From assembly GCA_009845905.1 (NCBI GenBank), contig VXYS01000006.1:142266-206265 (forward strand): 64,000 bases of DNA, in the 5' to 3' direction. The stretch comes from Gammaproteobacteria bacterium. Its GTDB lineage: Bacteria; Pseudomonadota; Gammaproteobacteria; Steroidobacterales; Foliamicaceae. Numbering within the stretch: position 1 is the first letter of the stretch; every line of letters begins with the position of its first letter. Positions 18,336-30,057 of the stretch are shown here, one piece after another. Under the pieces are notes generated by a model that was given only the letters and a program-made list of their open reading frames with translations, was not told the origin of the DNA and did not search any database. A program made the position numbers and the translations under genes.

Positions 18336-19151
18336 TTAGCGCATTCCGCGGTGTTCCTTTATCTGTTCGTAGGCCCGGTTGACTTCGCGGGTGCGTTCGC
18401 GCGCGCGTTCCATCATCGCTTCGGGCAGGCCGCGGGCCACCAGCTTGTCCGGGTGGTTCTCCTTCATCAAGCGGCGATAGGCCGTCTTGACCTCCTGGTC
18501 GCTGGCCTGGGACGAAACGCCCAGGGCCCGGTAGGCGTCCCCGATCGGCTGCTGCCGGGCCGGGCCCGCGCGGCCGTTGCCGCCGGCGAATCCGGCCCGC
18601 ATGCGCGCCTGCGCTTCGAGCTGGCTGATCTGCCATTGCGAGAGTCCCAGCGCCTCCCCGATACGATCCAGCGCCGCCCGCTCCCCCCCGGTCACGCCGC
18701 CGTGGGCGAAGGCCATGAAGAACTGCGTCTGCAGAAAGAACTGCCTGAGCAGCGGCTGTCCGCGGCAGGCCTCGTTCATCCGCATCAGCTCTTCGTCCAG
18801 GTCGAAGTCCGGCTCCTTGCCTTCGTTGAAGCAGTCGATGGCCTCGCGTATCTGGGCCGGATTCAGCCGCATTCCCTGCATGACCTGGCGCGCGGCCTGG
18901 ATTTCCTCTTCGGTCACGCGGCCGTCGGCCTTGGCGATATGTCCCATCACGCGGAAGGTGGATGCGAAAAAGACCCGCCGGCGGTTGGCGGTTTGTGCGC
19001 CGGAGAAGGTCTGCCACGATCCGCCCAGTCCGCGTGACATGCTGCGGTCCACCATGTGTCCCAGCAGTACCCCGAGGAAGGCCCCCGGCAGGTTGCCGAA
19101 CATGAAACCGAAGATGAATCCGGCGGCTTTTCCCAGAAGAAATACGTACAT
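18336..19151 (-). CDS. djlA: DjlA-like membrane-anchored J-domain co-chaperone
   Basis: 271 aa. An N-terminal glycine-rich membrane segment (AAGFIFGFMFGNLPGAFLGVLLGH, about 8-31) is followed by a TerB-like helical domain (VMGHIAKADGRVTEEEI) and a C-terminal J domain with HPD at 233-235 and DAYRALGVSSQASDQEVKTAYRRLM. This order is that of DjlA, which recruits DnaK at the inner membrane. It converges on rpe and is divergent from purC with a 72-bp gap to the chosen purC start. Confidence 0.9.
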   Translation of the reverse strand: MYVFLLGKAAGFIFGFMFGNLPGAFLGVLLGHMVDRSMSRGLGGSWQTFSGAQTANRRRVFFASTFRVMGHIAKADGRVTEEEIQAARQVMQGMRLNPAQIREAIDCFNEGKEPDFDLDEELMRMNEACRGQPLLRQFFLQTQFFMAFAHGGVTGGERAALDRIGEALGLSQWQISQLEAQARMRAGFAGGNGRAGPARQQPIGDAYRALGVSSQASDQEVKTAYRRLMKENHPDKLVARGLPEAMMERARERTREVNRAYEQIKEHRGMR

Positions 19152-19223
19152 TGGCTTGGCGTGGGCAGTGTCGCGCTCAGCACACTAGAATACGCCCGAA
19201 ACGAACGCACAAGGGAGCAGGCA

Positions 19224-20108
19224 GTGACCGTATCGTATACCGAAATTCCGGGTTTGCAGTCCATCGGCAGCGGCAAGGTTCGCGACCTCTTCGCGGTGGG
19301 CGACGACCGCCTTCTTCTGGTGACCAGCGACCGTATATCCGCCTTCGACGTCGTGCTGCCCGATCCCATTCCGGGCAAGGGCCGCGTGCTGACCGCGCTA
19401 TCGCGTTTCTGGTTCGCCAATACCGGCCAAATCGTGCCGAATGCGCTGCTGAATACGCCGCTGGGCGACGTGATCGACGGCCTCGAACCGGACGCGATCG
19501 AGGAGCTGGAGTCGCGCTCGGTGTTGATGGAAAGGGTGCGGGCGCTGCCCGTTGAAGCCGTAGTCCGCGGCCATCTGATCGGCTCGGGCTGGAAGGACTA
19601 CCAGGCCACCGGCGAAGTGTGCGGCATCCGCCTGCCGGAGGGCCTTCGCCTTGGCGAGCGTCTGCCGGAGGCCATATTCACTCCGGCCACCAAGGCCGAA
19701 GCGGGCGAGCACGACGAGAACATCGGAATGGCGCAGACCGCGGCCCTGATCGGCGACGCACTGGCCGAACAGGTGAGGGACATCGCGCTGGCCCTGTTCC
19801 GGTTCGGAACGGAGCATGCCGCCGCTCGCGGCATCATCGTGGCCGACACCAAGTTCGAGTTCGGGATCAACGCGGCCGGGGAGCTGGTGCTGATCGACGA
19901 AGTGCTGACGCCCGACTCCTCGCGCTTCTGGCCGGCCTCCGAGTACCAGGTGGGCGTATCCCCGCCGAGCTACGACAAGCAGTTCGTGCGCGATTACCTG
20001 CTCTCGGTGGATTGGGACCGTGAGCCGCCCGCGCCCCGCCTGCCCGAAAGCGTGATCGCCCGCACCGCCGAGAAATACCAGACCGCCCTGCACCTTCTCA
20101 CCTCCTGA
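19224..20108 (+). CDS. purC: Phosphoribosylaminoimidazole-succinocarboxamide synthase
   Basis: 294 aa SAICAR synthetase of purine synthesis, joining CAIR to aspartate with ATP. The GTG at 19224 is chosen: it follows an AGGGAG ribosome site at 19212 and gives the canonical start SYTEIPGLQSIGSGKVRDLF. LLVTSDRISAFDVVLPDPIPGKG, RGHLIGSGWKDYQATGEVCG, ADTKFEFG and LIDEVLTPDSSRFWP are the substrate and ATP motifs. The length fits the long bacterial/yeast type. Followed by two hairpin repeats. Confidence 0.96.
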   Translation: MTVSYTEIPGLQSIGSGKVRDLFAVGDDRLLLVTSDRISAFDVVLPDPIPGKGRVLTALSRFWFANTGQIVPNALLNTPLGDVIDGLEPDAIEELESRSVLMERVRALPVEAVVRGHLIGSGWKDYQATGEVCGIRLPEGLRLGERLPEAIFTPATKAEAGEHDENIGMAQTAALIGDALAEQVRDIALALFRFGTEHAAARGIIVADTKFEFGINAAGELVLIDEVLTPDSSRFWPASEYQVGVSPPSYDKQFVRDYLLSVDWDREPPAPRLPESVIARTAEKYQTALHLLTS

Positions 20109-20132
20109 CTCCCTTCCTATTCGGGCTTCCTC

Positions 20133-20232
20133 GCCCTTTCTTCGCCCCCCTCCTCGTTGGAGACGCCATCCTGGCTCGATTCTCGCTGTCCCTGCTCCAA
20201 CGCTCCCACGAGGAGGGGGGCGAAGAAAGGGC
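20133..20232 (+). repeat. Long-hairpin repeat A5 (core forward)
   Basis: 28-bp arms (20133-20160 and 20205-20232) pair with one mismatch around the 44-bp core (20161-20204), which matches the cores of A1 and (inverted) A3. It starts 25 bp after the purC stop, in the orientation expected for a purC terminator. Its left flank GCTTCCTCG is the complement of the flank seen after A2 and A3. Confidence 0.9.
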
Positions 20233-20255
20233 TTTAGCCGGCGCCGTAAGCTACA

Positions 20256-20363
20256 GGTTCCTCTTGCCCACCGGTTCCGGGAACGTCGGAGGCAGGATGC
20301 CGACGCCGAGCCCACAGGGATGTGCTTGCAGGCGTGTCCCGGAACAGGTGGGCAAGAGGAACC
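20256..20363 (+). repeat. Long-hairpin repeat B (variant core)
   Basis: 27-bp arms (20256-20282 and 20337-20363) with one mismatch and a 54-bp core (20283-20336) different from family A. The core holds two mini-hairpins with ATCC-type loops on the minus strand (CACATCCCTGTG and GGCATCCTGCC). It lies 23 bp after A5 and 49 bp before tRNA-Leu. The shared GGCAGGATGCC / GCCAGGATGGC pattern suggests B and A are distantly related. Confidence 0.85.
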
Positions 20364-20412
20364 GAGGGTTTGCGGGACCGGGGCGCATGGGCAAATCTAT
20401 AATTGAGGGGGA

Positions 20413-20499
20413 GCGGAAGTGGCGGAATTGGTAGACGCGCAGGATTTAGGTTCCTGTGGGGTTATCCCCTTGAGAGTTCGAATCTCTCCTTTCGCACCA
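20413..20499 (+). tRNA. tRNA-Leu (anticodon TAG)
   Basis: 87 bases with encoded CCA, class II with a long variable arm (GTGGGGTTATCCCCTT). Acceptor GCGGAAG pairs with CTTTCGC through one G-T wobble. The anticodon stem CAGGA/TCCTG encloses TTTAGGT, with TAG at 20447-20449. It lies 41 bp upstream of tig. Confidence 0.96.
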
Positions 20500-20539
20500 G
20501 TACCCCTCTCCTGAAACGGCGACCGAACCATCCAGCCCC

Positions 20540-21907
20540 ATGAATCTCGACAGCGCAAGCTACAAGGTGGAAGACGGCGAGGGACTTCGCCGCGTCATGC
20601 ACGTGCAGGTTCCCGCCACCGTCCTGCAGCAGGAATTCCTGGCGCGCCTGGGCGCGCTGCGGCGGCGCACGCGGATACGCGGATTTCGGCCCGGCAAGGC
20701 GCCGATCAAGCTGATCCGGCAGCGCTACGGACAGGACGTCTGGAACGAACTGACCCGCGAGACCATCGAGCGCAGTTTCCGCGAGGGCGCGCAGAACCGG
20801 AAACTCCGGGTAGTGGGAGGCGGTGAGGTCAAGACCAGCCAGGCGCGCGAGGGGGTCGACCTCGAATACGAAGCCACCTTCGATGTGCTACCGGACATCG
20901 AGTTCAACCGCCTGGACGAACTCGCCTATGAGCAGCCCCAGGTGGAAATCAGCGAGCGGGACGTGGACCGCACAATAGAGCGCCTGCGGCGGCGCGACGC
21001 GCAGTGGGAGGATGTCGACCGGCCGGCTCGCGAGGGCGACCGCATGGTGGCAAATATCCGCGCATCGCGGCGGCGCCAGACCGTGGACGCCGGAGAGATC
21101 AAGGAGGCGCCTTTGATGCTGGGCGAGACCCGCCTGATGCCGCAGCTTGAAGAGCGCCTGGTGGGATTGTCCGCTGCCAGAAAGAAGAAATTCCGCCTGA
21201 AGATGCCGGCCGAGTACCCGGACGAAACGCTGCGCGGAAAGCGCGTGCTCTACGAAGTCGAAGTCGTGAGCGTGTCGGAACCCGCGCTGCCGGACCTCGA
21301 CGAAGAGTTCATCGGGAAATTGGGGGTCGAGAGCGGCTCCATCGACGAATTGCGGTCGAACGTGCGCGCGACGCTGGAACGCGAACTGCGATCCGTTTGC
21401 GAGGAACACAAGCGCCAGGCCCTGTTCGACCAGTTGCTGAGCGCAAATCCCGGCCTGACGCCCAGGACGCTGGTGGACCAGGAAGTCGAGCAGGCGCGGG
21501 AGGCCATGCGTCCGCCTCCTCCTCCTCCGGACCCGGACGGCGACGAAGAAACCGCTGAGCCGCCGGAGTTGCCGGAGGAACTGCCCGGGATGCGCGCCGC
21601 GGCGGAGCAACGCGTGCGTCTGCAGCTGCTCATCAACGAGCTCGCGGCGCGCGAGGAAATCGCGCCCGACGATCAGAAGCTGCGCGAGCAATTGCAGGTG
21701 CTTGCCGCCGGTGCGCCCGATCCCGAGGCGGCGTTCGCGGAGCTGGCGGGCAACCGCGAGCTGGTCGGCAACCTGCGCGCGCGGATGCGCGAGGAACAGG
21801 TGCTCGAATGGCTGTACGAGAACGCCGCCGTCACGCCGCGCCCGATGGCCTTCGACGAGTTCATGGAACCCATGCCCCCCGTCCTTTCCGGAGGAACTGC
21901 CCAATGA
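20540..21907 (+). CDS. tig: Trigger factor with proline-rich insertion
   Basis: 455 aa ribosome-associated chaperone and peptidyl-prolyl isomerase. The N-terminal ribosome-docking domain has GFRPGKAP at 48-55 (the L23-binding signature); an FKBP-like middle domain follows ([15 protein letters not shown] and [15 protein letters not shown]). The C-terminal helical chaperone domain contains an unusual stretch at about 323-351: six prolines followed by an acidic, proline-rich run, not a normal feature of E. coli trigger factor. The stop overlaps the clpP start (ATGA). The order tig-clpP-clpX-lon is conserved in Gammaproteobacteria. Confidence 0.95.
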   Translation: MNLDSASYKVEDGEGLRRVMHVQVPATVLQQEFLARLGALRRRTRIRGFRPGKAPIKLIRQRYGQDVWNELTRETIERSFREGAQNRKLRVVGGGEVKTSQAREGVDLEYEATFDVLPDIEFNRLDELAYEQPQVEISERDVDRTIERLRRRDAQWEDVDRPAREGDRMVANIRASRRRQTVDAGEIKEAPLMLGETRLMPQLEERLVGLSAARKKKFRLKMPAEYPDETLRGKRVLYEVEVVSVSEPALPDLDEEFIGKLGVESGSIDELRSNVRATLERELRSVCEEHKRQALFDQLLSANPGLTPRTLVDQEVEQAREAMRPPPPPPDPDGDEETAEPPELPEELPGMRAAAEQRVRLQLLINELAAREEIAPDDQKLREQLQVLAAGAPDPEAAFAELAGNRELVGNLRARMREEQVLEWLYENAAVTPRPMAFDEFMEPMPPVLSGGTAQ

Positions 21908-22533
21908 ATGAAAAAGCACTGAATCTCGTGCCCATGGTCGTGGAGCAGACCGCCCGTGGCGAGCGCGCCTATGACATCTATTCGCGCCTGCTCAAGGAGC
22001 GGCTGGTGTTCGTCGTGGGCGCCGTGGACGACCACATGGCCAACCTGATCGTGGCCCAGTTGATTTTCCTGGAGTCCGAGAACCCCGGCAAGGACATCAG
22101 CCTTTACATCAATTCGCCGGGTGGCCTCGTGAGTTCCGGGCTGTCCATTTACGACACCATGCAGTTCATCAAGCCCGACGTGAGCACGCTCTGCCTCGGG
22201 CAGGCCGCCAGCATGGGGGCCCTGCTGCTCGCGGGAGGCGCCAAGGGCAAGCGCTACTGCCTGCCGCATTCGCGCGTCATGATCCATCAACCCATGGGCA
22301 GCTTTCAGGGTCAGGCATCCGACGTGGACATTCATGCCAAGGAGATGCTCAAGACCCGGGAGCGGCTGAACCGGATCCTGGCCGAACATACCGGCCAACC
22401 CTTGAAGCGCATTGCCCGCGACACCGACAGGGACCATTTCATGAGCGGCGAGGAGGCCTGCTCCTACGGCCTCATCGACCGCGTTCTGGCCAGCCGGGAC
22501 GAGGTGGCCGTGCCGGAAGAGGATAGCGCCTAG
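21904..22533 (+). CDS. clpP: ATP-dependent Clp protease proteolytic subunit
   Basis: 209 aa serine peptidase forming the 14-mer degradation chamber used by ClpX. The catalytic triad is S103 ([10 protein letters not shown]), H128 (RVMIHQPMG) and D173 ([10 protein letters not shown]). The start ATG at 21904 overlaps the tig stop codon, so translation is coupled. The N-terminus [26 protein letters not shown] is typical. clpX follows 50 bp later. Confidence 0.98.
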   Translation: MNEKALNLVPMVVEQTARGERAYDIYSRLLKERLVFVVGAVDDHMANLIVAQLIFLESENPGKDISLYINSPGGLVSSGLSIYDTMQFIKPDVSTLCLGQAASMGALLLAGGAKGKRYCLPHSRVMIHQPMGSFQGQASDVDIHAKEMLKTRERLNRILAEHTGQPLKRIARDTDRDHFMSGEEACSYGLIDRVLASRDEVAVPEEDSA

Positions 22534-22583
22534 CGGTTACAATGCCAGCGCGCCCATAGACGCGACTGCATCGCACCAGAGCT

Positions 22584-23903
<1,320 letters not shown>

Positions 23904-24017
23904 TTTCCTTCCTCGCGGCATGGCGAAATCAGTTGCGGGGCAGGCAACCGGCCGAATCACCGGCGATGCTTTCGGGGTTGGGTTTGGCGCCGACCAGCCC
24001 CATATCGAGGTAACACC

Positions 24018-26453
24018 ATGAGCGACGACACCAGCACAGACCTGGCCGTGCCCCGCCGATTGGCAGTCCTGCCGCTGCGCGACGTGGTCGTGTACCCGCA
24101 CATGGTCGTTCCGCTGTTCGTGGGACGCAAGCCCTCGATCCTGGCGCTGGAAAACGCGATGGCCGTGGGCAAGGAGATCCTGCTGGTCGCGCAGCGGAAG
24201 CCGGAAGTGGACGAACCGCAGGCGCGCGACATCTACCGGGTGGGCACGCTGGCGACCGTGCTGCAGATGATGAAGATGCCGGACAACACGGTGAAGGTGA
24301 TGGTCCAGGGCGTCCTGCGCGCGCGCCTCAGTTCGCTCAAGTCAGGCAAATTCTTCAGCGCGGAGTTCGAGACCATCTCGGAAGAGGCCGCGGGCAAGGA
24401 CAAGCCCGACGAAATGGAAGCGCTGCGCCGCTCGCTGCTGAGCCAGTTCGAGTCGTACGTGAAGCTGCACAAGAACGTTCCGCCCGAAGCGCTGGCCGGC
24501 GTGTCGGGGCTGGACGACACCGGCAGGCTGGCCGACACCATCGCCGCGCACATGCAGCTTGCGCTCGAGAAGAAGCAGGTCGTGCTTGAGACCGGCGATC
24601 CGGGCAAGCGCATGGAATACCTGGTGGGCCTCATGGGCAGCGAGATCGACATGCTCAAGATCGAGCGCAAGATTCGCGGCCGCGTGAAGACGCAAATGGA
24701 GAAGAGCCAGCGCGAGTACTACCTGAACGAGCAGATGAAGGCCATCCAGAAGGAGCTGGGCGAGCTCGACGAGGCGCCGGACGAGATTACCTCGCTGGAA
24801 AAGGGGATCAAGGAAGCCGGCATGACCAAGGAGGCCCAGGAAAAGGCCATGACCGAACTGGGCAAGCTCAAGATGATGGCGCCGATGTCGGCCGAGGCCA
24901 CCGTGGTGCGCAACTACCTGGACTGGCTGCTGAAGGTGCCCTGGAAGAAGCAGCGCCGGACCAACGGCGACCTGGCCCGGGCCGAACGGATCCTGGAAGA
25001 GGACCATTACGGGCTGGAGAAGATCAAGGAGCGAATCCTCGAGTACCTGGCCGTGCAGAAACGCGTCCGGTCGCTTAAGGGGCCCATCCTGTGCCTGGTC
25101 GGTCCTCCCGGCGTCGGCAAGACGTCGCTGGGCCGTTCGATCGCCAGGGCCACCAACCGCTCCTTCGTGCGCATGTCGCTGGGCGGCGTGCGCGACGAGG
25201 CGGAGATACGCGGCCACCGCCGCACCTATATCGGCGCGCTGCCGGGCAAGATCATCCAGAACCTGGCGCGGTCGGGCGTGCGCAACCCGCTGTTCCTGTT
25301 CGACGAGGTGGACAAGATGTCCATGGACTTTCGCGGCGACCCGTCCTCGGCGCTGCTGGAGGTGCTCGATCCGGAACAGAATTCCACCTTCAACGACCAC
25401 TACCTGGAAGTCGATTTCGATCTGTCGCGCGTGATGTTCGTCTGTACGGCCAACACGCTGGCCATACCGCCGCCGCTGCTGGACCGAATGGAAGTTCTGA
25501 GGATTCCCGGCTACACCGAGGACGAGAAACTGGCCATCGCGCGCAATTACCTGATCGCCAAGCAGATGAAGAACAACGGCGTGCGCAAGGACGAGCTCCG
25601 CTTCACGGTCGGCGGCCTGCGCAACATCATTCGCCACTACACCCGCGAGGCCGGAGTGCGCAACCTGGAGCGCGAGATCGCCCGGGTGTGCCGCAAGGTC
25701 GTCAAGCGGCAGTTGCTGCGCCCCTCGCCGAAAGAAATCTGCATTGGCCCACGCCAGCTCGAGCCGTACCTGGGCGTGCGCAAGTTCCGCTACGGCCGCG
25801 CCGAAAACCAGAACCGGGTGGGCCAGGCCCAGGGCCTGGCGTGGACGGAGGTGGGCGGCGAGCTGCTGCGCATCGAGGCCTCGGTCTCGCCGGGCAAGGG
25901 CAAGCTGACGCTGACCGGCAAGCTGGGCGACGTCATGCAGGAATCGATCCAGGCCGCGCTGACCGTCGTTCGGGCGCGGGCCGCCTCGCTGGGGCTGGAC
26001 CCGGGCTTCCAGTCCGAACTGGATCTGCACGTGCACGTCCCGGAAGGCGCCACGCCCAAGGACGGCCCCAGCGCCGGAATCGGCATGTGCACCGCCCTGG
26101 TGTCGGCGCTGACCGGCATCCCGGTGCGTGCCGACGTCGCCATGACCGGCGAAATAACGCTGGGCGGCGAGGTACTGCCGGTTGGCGGGCTGAAGGAAAA
26201 ACTGCTGGCCGCGCACCGGGGCGGCATCGAGCGCGTCCTGATTCCGGAGGAGTGCGTGAAGGACCTGGCCGAGATCCCGGCCAACGTCAAGCGCAGCCTG
26301 GATATCCGGTCGGTGCGCTGGATCGACGAAGTGCTGGAACACGCCCTGGAGAGCATGCCCGGGGTCCCCGCTTCCGTTGCCGACGATCAGGCCGCCGCGG
26401 CGACTTCAACACCCGCTGCTCCGCCCCCGCCGGATCATCCGCGCCCCCACTGA
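24018..26453 (+). CDS. lon: ATP-dependent protease La (Lon)
   Basis: 811 aa cytoplasmic AAA+ protease. LON substrate-binding domain at about 10-205 ([25 protein letters not shown]), Walker A GPPGVGKT at 362-369, Walker [10 protein letters not shown], and a C-terminal peptidase with the catalytic dyad S685 (KDGPSAGIG) and K726 ([10 protein letters not shown]). The last 25 residues form an Ala/Pro-rich low-complexity tail. A GAGGTAAC ribosome site precedes the ATG. In most Gammaproteobacteria hupB comes next; here about 13 kb of accessory genes intervene. Confidence 0.98.
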   Translation: MSDDTSTDLAVPRRLAVLPLRDVVVYPHMVVPLFVGRKPSILALENAMAVGKEILLVAQRKPEVDEPQARDIYRVGTLATVLQMMKMPDNTVKVMVQGVLRARLSSLKSGKFFSAEFETISEEAAGKDKPDEMEALRRSLLSQFESYVKLHKNVPPEALAGVSGLDDTGRLADTIAAHMQLALEKKQVVLETGDPGKRMEYLVGLMGSEIDMLKIERKIRGRVKTQMEKSQREYYLNEQMKAIQKELGELDEAPDEITSLEKGIKEAGMTKEAQEKAMTELGKLKMMAPMSAEATVVRNYLDWLLKVPWKKQRRTNGDLARAERILEEDHYGLEKIKERILEYLAVQKRVRSLKGPILCLVGPPGVGKTSLGRSIARATNRSFVRMSLGGVRDEAEIRGHRRTYIGALPGKIIQNLARSGVRNPLFLFDEVDKMSMDFRGDPSSALLEVLDPEQNSTFNDHYLEVDFDLSRVMFVCTANTLAIPPPLLDRMEVLRIPGYTEDEKLAIARNYLIAKQMKNNGVRKDELRFTVGGLRNIIRHYTREAGVRNLEREIARVCRKVVKRQLLRPSPKEICIGPRQLEPYLGVRKFRYGRAENQNRVGQAQGLAWTEVGGELLRIEASVSPGKGKLTLTGKLGDVMQESIQAALTVVRARAASLGLDPGFQSELDLHVHVPEGATPKDGPSAGIGMCTALVSALTGIPVRADVAMTGEITLGGEVLPVGGLKEKLLAAHRGGIERVLIPEECVKDLAEIPANVKRSLDIRSVRWIDEVLEHALESMPGVPASVADDQAAAATSTPAAPPPPDHPRPH

Positions 26454-26510
26454 GCCTGCACGCCGCGCAAGTACGGACTGTCCGCAAGCTAGAGCTTCTG
26501 ACGCTGCTCC

Positions 26511-27494
26511 ATGACCGACCATCGAGACCTGATCTCGAAATCGCTGAATCGGTTATTTAAGCAACCTGACGATGAACTCGCCAGGTTCATGCGCTCGTTC
26601 GTTCGGCCGGACGTGGTTTGGGATGCCTGCTTTCCGCTCAATTGCCTGAACGGCATCGATGCCGTCATGGACGAGTTCGTGACTCCCATTCGCCGTTCCC
26701 TTCACGGTGTGCGCCGTCGCGACGAGATATTCATAGGGAGCAGGAATCCGCACGACGGTTGCGAATGGATCGCGTCCCTTACCCACTATGTCGGCAATTT
26801 CAATGCGCCTCTGTTCGGTATCCCTCCAAACAACCGGCTGGTGCTGCTGCGATCGGGCGAGTTCTACCGTGTCGATGACGGCCGCATCGGCGAAGCGAAG
26901 CTGATCCTCGACCTGGTCGACCTGTTGCGACAGACGGGACAGTCGCCCATCCCCCATGTCCTGGGCAACGAAATGCTCTACCCGGGCCCGGCAACGCATG
27001 ACGGCGTGCTGCCGGGCAATCGCGATCGCGGCGAAACCAGCATGCAACTCGTCAACGCAATGCTTGCCGACCTGCATGAATACGATCCGGAAACGTTCTC
27101 CTCGGCCAACCAGACCGGTATCAACGGCTATTGGCACGAAGACATGCTTTGGTACGGCCCGGGCGGGATCGGGTCCAATTACCGATGGGCAGGATTCCTG
27201 AAAGATCACAGGATTCCATTTCTGACCGCGTTTCCCGATCGCGAGGGAGGCGACAGATTCTGCGAGTTCGGTGACGGTGACTATGCCGTTGTTGGCGGTT
27301 GGCCGGCGATGACGATGACCCACAGGGGCGAATACCTGGGCGTCGAGCCGACCGGAAGGAAACTCACTCTGCGGGTTATGGACTTCTACCGTTGCGCGGA
27401 CGGCAAGATCGCCGAGAACTGGGTGCTGCTGGACTACATGGACCTGCTGGACCAGATGGGCGTCGACGTTTTGGCGCAGGTCCGGAGGTCATGA
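26511..27494 (+). CDS. Double SnoaL-like (NTF2-fold) protein
   Basis: 327 aa with two NTF2-like domains. The C-terminal half (about 200-327) has [46 protein letters not shown] and [21 protein letters not shown], the pattern of SnoaL-like polyketide cyclase/ester cyclase proteins. The N-terminal half is a diverged copy ([21 protein letters not shown]). The C-terminal half is clearly homologous to the single-domain protein encoded at 30058-30501 on the other strand. No signal peptide. It overlaps the next gene by 4 bp (ATGA), pairing it with a dioxygenase. Substrate unknown. Confidence 0.75.
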   Translation: MTDHRDLISKSLNRLFKQPDDELARFMRSFVRPDVVWDACFPLNCLNGIDAVMDEFVTPIRRSLHGVRRRDEIFIGSRNPHDGCEWIASLTHYVGNFNAPLFGIPPNNRLVLLRSGEFYRVDDGRIGEAKLILDLVDLLRQTGQSPIPHVLGNEMLYPGPATHDGVLPGNRDRGETSMQLVNAMLADLHEYDPETFSSANQTGINGYWHEDMLWYGPGGIGSNYRWAGFLKDHRIPFLTAFPDREGGDRFCEFGDGDYAVVGGWPAMTMTHRGEYLGVEPTGRKLTLRVMDFYRCADGKIAENWVLLDYMDLLDQMGVDVLAQVRRS

Positions 27495-28312
27495 CGTCAT
27501 CGAATTTCCTGCCGAAACCAACCTCCGATCGGTCGCAGATGAGCGCCGATCTGGCGGAGCATGGCTATTGCCTCGTTGCCGACGCGCTGCCTGAATCACA
27601 GCTGACTAGCTTGCAGGCGGCAGTTGATCGCACCGCCGGCGAGGACATCGCCGGCGGACATCCATTCGTGGACGAGGGCGGCGCCAACCAGCGTTTGTGG
27701 CAGCTCCTCAATCGGGGCGCGGAGTTTGTCGAACTGGCCGAGCATCCGTTGGCGCTTGACCTTGCAGGCGAACTGCTCGGCAATCGAACGGCCTACGGGA
27801 TCGAGAACGACGGGCTGCCCCAGTTCCTCCTGTCCAGCCTGACCGCGAACATCGCGGGTTACGGCGGGACGCCGATGCTCATGCACTGCGATCAGGGCTA
27901 CGTGCATGAACCGTGGCCCGACTACCCGATCGTCTGCAACGGCGGCTGGCTGCTGGACGACTTCCGGGCAGAAAACGGCGCCACACTGGCCATTCCGGGG
28001 AGCCACAAGCTGAATCGCAATCCGGCGCCCGGTGAAGAGAAGCGCGCCATACCCATTGAGGCGCCGGCGGGGACCCTGTTCTTCTTTGACGGCCGGCTGT
28101 GGCACGGAACCGGGTCCAATCGAGCGAGGACCCTGCGACGGGGAATATTCAGCTATTTCTGTCAACCCTGGATTCGCACCCAGGAGAACCATACTGCCTC
28201 GCTCGATCCCGAGGTCGCGGAGAACGCTTCACCTGTGCTGCGACGTCTGGTCGGCCTCGACGCGTACGGGATATCGGTGGGGATGATCAACGGACTTCCG
28301 CCGTCCCGTTAG
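27491..28312 (+). CDS. Phytanoyl-CoA dioxygenase family protein
   Basis: 273 aa non-haem Fe(II)/2-oxoglutarate oxygenase. The iron-binding facial triad is visible as H-x-D in MHCDQGYVHEP and the distal His in FFDGRLWHGTGSNRARTLRRG, where the following Arg would bind 2-oxoglutarate. ENGATLAIPGSHKLNRN is the family strand before the distal His. The ATG at 27491 overlaps the SnoaL-like gene stop. The family hydroxylates very varied substrates. It converges on the symporter gene with a 71-bp gap. Confidence 0.8.
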   Translation: MTSSNFLPKPTSDRSQMSADLAEHGYCLVADALPESQLTSLQAAVDRTAGEDIAGGHPFVDEGGANQRLWQLLNRGAEFVELAEHPLALDLAGELLGNRTAYGIENDGLPQFLLSSLTANIAGYGGTPMLMHCDQGYVHEPWPDYPIVCNGGWLLDDFRAENGATLAIPGSHKLNRNPAPGEEKRAIPIEAPAGTLFFFDGRLWHGTGSNRARTLRRGIFSYFCQPWIRTQENHTASLDPEVAENASPVLRRLVGLDAYGISVGMINGLPPSR

Positions 28313-28383
28313 TCTCGCCGGTGACGGGTTCGCCCTTGCCGGTCGAGGATTCAGGCAGGATTGGAGTTCTCGTCCAATCGCGC

Positions 28384-29994
28384 TCAAATCAGTGCGTTGA
28401 AGAAGTAAAGCCCGATCATCCACAGCACGAAGAAGCCGAACAGAACGTAGCTCATCGTGTCGATTCGTCCTGGCACGACGTACCAACCGTCATTCTTCTC
28501 CTTCAGGTTCTGGTCACGGAATTTCTTCAGCTGACCGGGAACGCTGAACGGGTGCCATTCCTCCTGACGGCCGTCGAGAATCAGGCTTGCTGTCCATGAC
28601 ACCGCGATATTGGCGGCGGCGCCGATCAGGCAGTACCACGGCCAGGCAATGTCCGTCGTGCCCGCGATCGTCCAGACGGCGATAAAACTGGCAACCACGC
28701 CAACCAGAAGGCCCCGTTCGGTCGTGTGCTTGGAAAAGAAACCCATCCCGTACATGGCGAGTTTCGCGCCCACGAAGTAGGACCCGACCTGGCTCAGGAC
28801 CTCGAGAATGGAACCCTCCGTTCTGGAAAACAAAACGGCCGGCACGATGATGATGATCGCCCACATCAGGGTGAACCAGCGTGTCGCCTTCAGGTAATGA
28901 ACCTCGGACTCGTCTTTCCTGAAATATTTCTGGTAGAAGTCCACGGTTGTGACGGTCGACATCGAATTGAACGAGGAGTCCAGCGTCGACATGGATGCCG
29001 CCATGACTGCCGCGGCGATGATTCCCATCAGTCCCGGCAGCCCGTATTCGGAAGCGAACTGCAGAATTATCGTGTTGCCGTTCTCGAACTCTCTGCCGTC
29101 GTAGTACGCATAAAACAGAATACCGAGAAAGACAAAGCTGAAATAGATGAACGGCGAAGCGAATCCCATCATCAGATACGACTTCTTTGCGTCACCGATA
29201 TTCTTGGCGGCCAACGCACGTTGCGCCATCATCTGGTTCACGCCGTAAACGGTAACGTGATAAATCGTCATCGCGACGACGCCGGCCCACACTGTCGTGG
29301 TGTGCGAAAGGTCGAAATCGAAATGCAGGGGGTTGGTCATGCCTTGCGCCTTGAGCGCAACCAGCGTGTCGTTCAGCGATCCCGGCATTTGCTGAACCAG
29401 GGCGTAGAAAATGATTCCCGCGCCAACGAAGAGAATGACCGCCTGGATCACGTCGGTCCAGATGACGGCCGTGATGCCGCCCAGGGTTGTGTAGATCAGC
29501 GCAATCACCGTCACGATCACGATGGCGTAGATAACGTCGATGCCGGTGATGAACTGCAGCACGAGCGACGTTGCGTAGAGAATCGCCGCCGCGCCGATGC
29601 CGTGAGATACAAGAAATATGCCGGATATGGTCGAACGGGATTTTGAACCGAAGCGGCTCTCCTGGTATTCGTAGATGGATGCGCAGCCGCTGTTGTAGAA
29701 GAACGGCAGGAACAGCGTGATCACGATGATGATCACGAGTGGATAATTCATGTGAATCATCGCGACGGACATGCCGTCGGTATAGGACCACGCCGGCGCG
29801 CCGAGAAACGACAATGCGCTGACATAGGTTGCGACGACCGATATTCCTATTGCCCACCAGGGTGTCGTGCGCCGCCCCAGGTAAAAATCTTCGGCGGTTG
29901 CGACACGTTTGCTCAGAATGAAACCAAGCAAAAGGTTGGCCAGAACGTAGACGATCAGAATCGTCCAGTTGAGCATTCCAAATTCGGGCATCAA
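28384..29994 (-). CDS. Sodium:solute symporter (SSS family)
   Basis: 536 aa with about 13 hydrophobic helices. FYLGRRTTPWWAIGISVVATYVSALSFLGAPAWSY is the TM2 region of SSS transporters, and AAAVMAASMSTLDSSFNSMSTV is the TM8/TM9 sodium-site motif with paired serines. Such proteins use the Na+ gradient to import sugars, organic acids or amino acids. It is the last gene of the minus-strand run DUF3604-PpiC-HupE-SnoaL-SSS, so it may import the product processed by them. The first of two adjacent ATG codons is used. Confidence 0.88.
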   Translation of the reverse strand: MMPEFGMLNWTILIVYVLANLLLGFILSKRVATAEDFYLGRRTTPWWAIGISVVATYVSALSFLGAPAWSYTDGMSVAMIHMNYPLVIIIVITLFLPFFYNSGCASIYEYQESRFGSKSRSTISGIFLVSHGIGAAAILYATSLVLQFITGIDVIYAIVIVTVIALIYTTLGGITAVIWTDVIQAVILFVGAGIIFYALVQQMPGSLNDTLVALKAQGMTNPLHFDFDLSHTTTVWAGVVAMTIYHVTVYGVNQMMAQRALAAKNIGDAKKSYLMMGFASPFIYFSFVFLGILFYAYYDGREFENGNTIILQFASEYGLPGLMGIIAAAVMAASMSTLDSSFNSMSTVTTVDFYQKYFRKDESEVHYLKATRWFTLMWAIIIIVPAVLFSRTEGSILEVLSQVGSYFVGAKLAMYGMGFFSKHTTERGLLVGVVASFIAVWTIAGTTDIAWPWYCLIGAAANIAVSWTASLILDGRQEEWHPFSVPGQLKKFRDQNLKEKNDGWYVVPGRIDTMSYVLFGFFVLWMIGLYFFNALI

Positions 29995-30057
29995 CTGTTC
30001 TCCCGGCGTGCCTGCGTGGCCGACTCCAGCTTCAAGACCCGGGCGCCCCGGTCCTGT

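Noticed and set aside
3302..20363. Possible CRISPR array
   Set aside because: The repeats are dispersed over 17 kb, inverted in some copies and contain long palindromic arms. There are no regular spacers and no cas genes.
24342..26342. 666-codon minus-strand open frame inside lon
   Set aside because: Shadow of the conserved lon codon pattern; low-complexity His/Leu/Gln-rich product.
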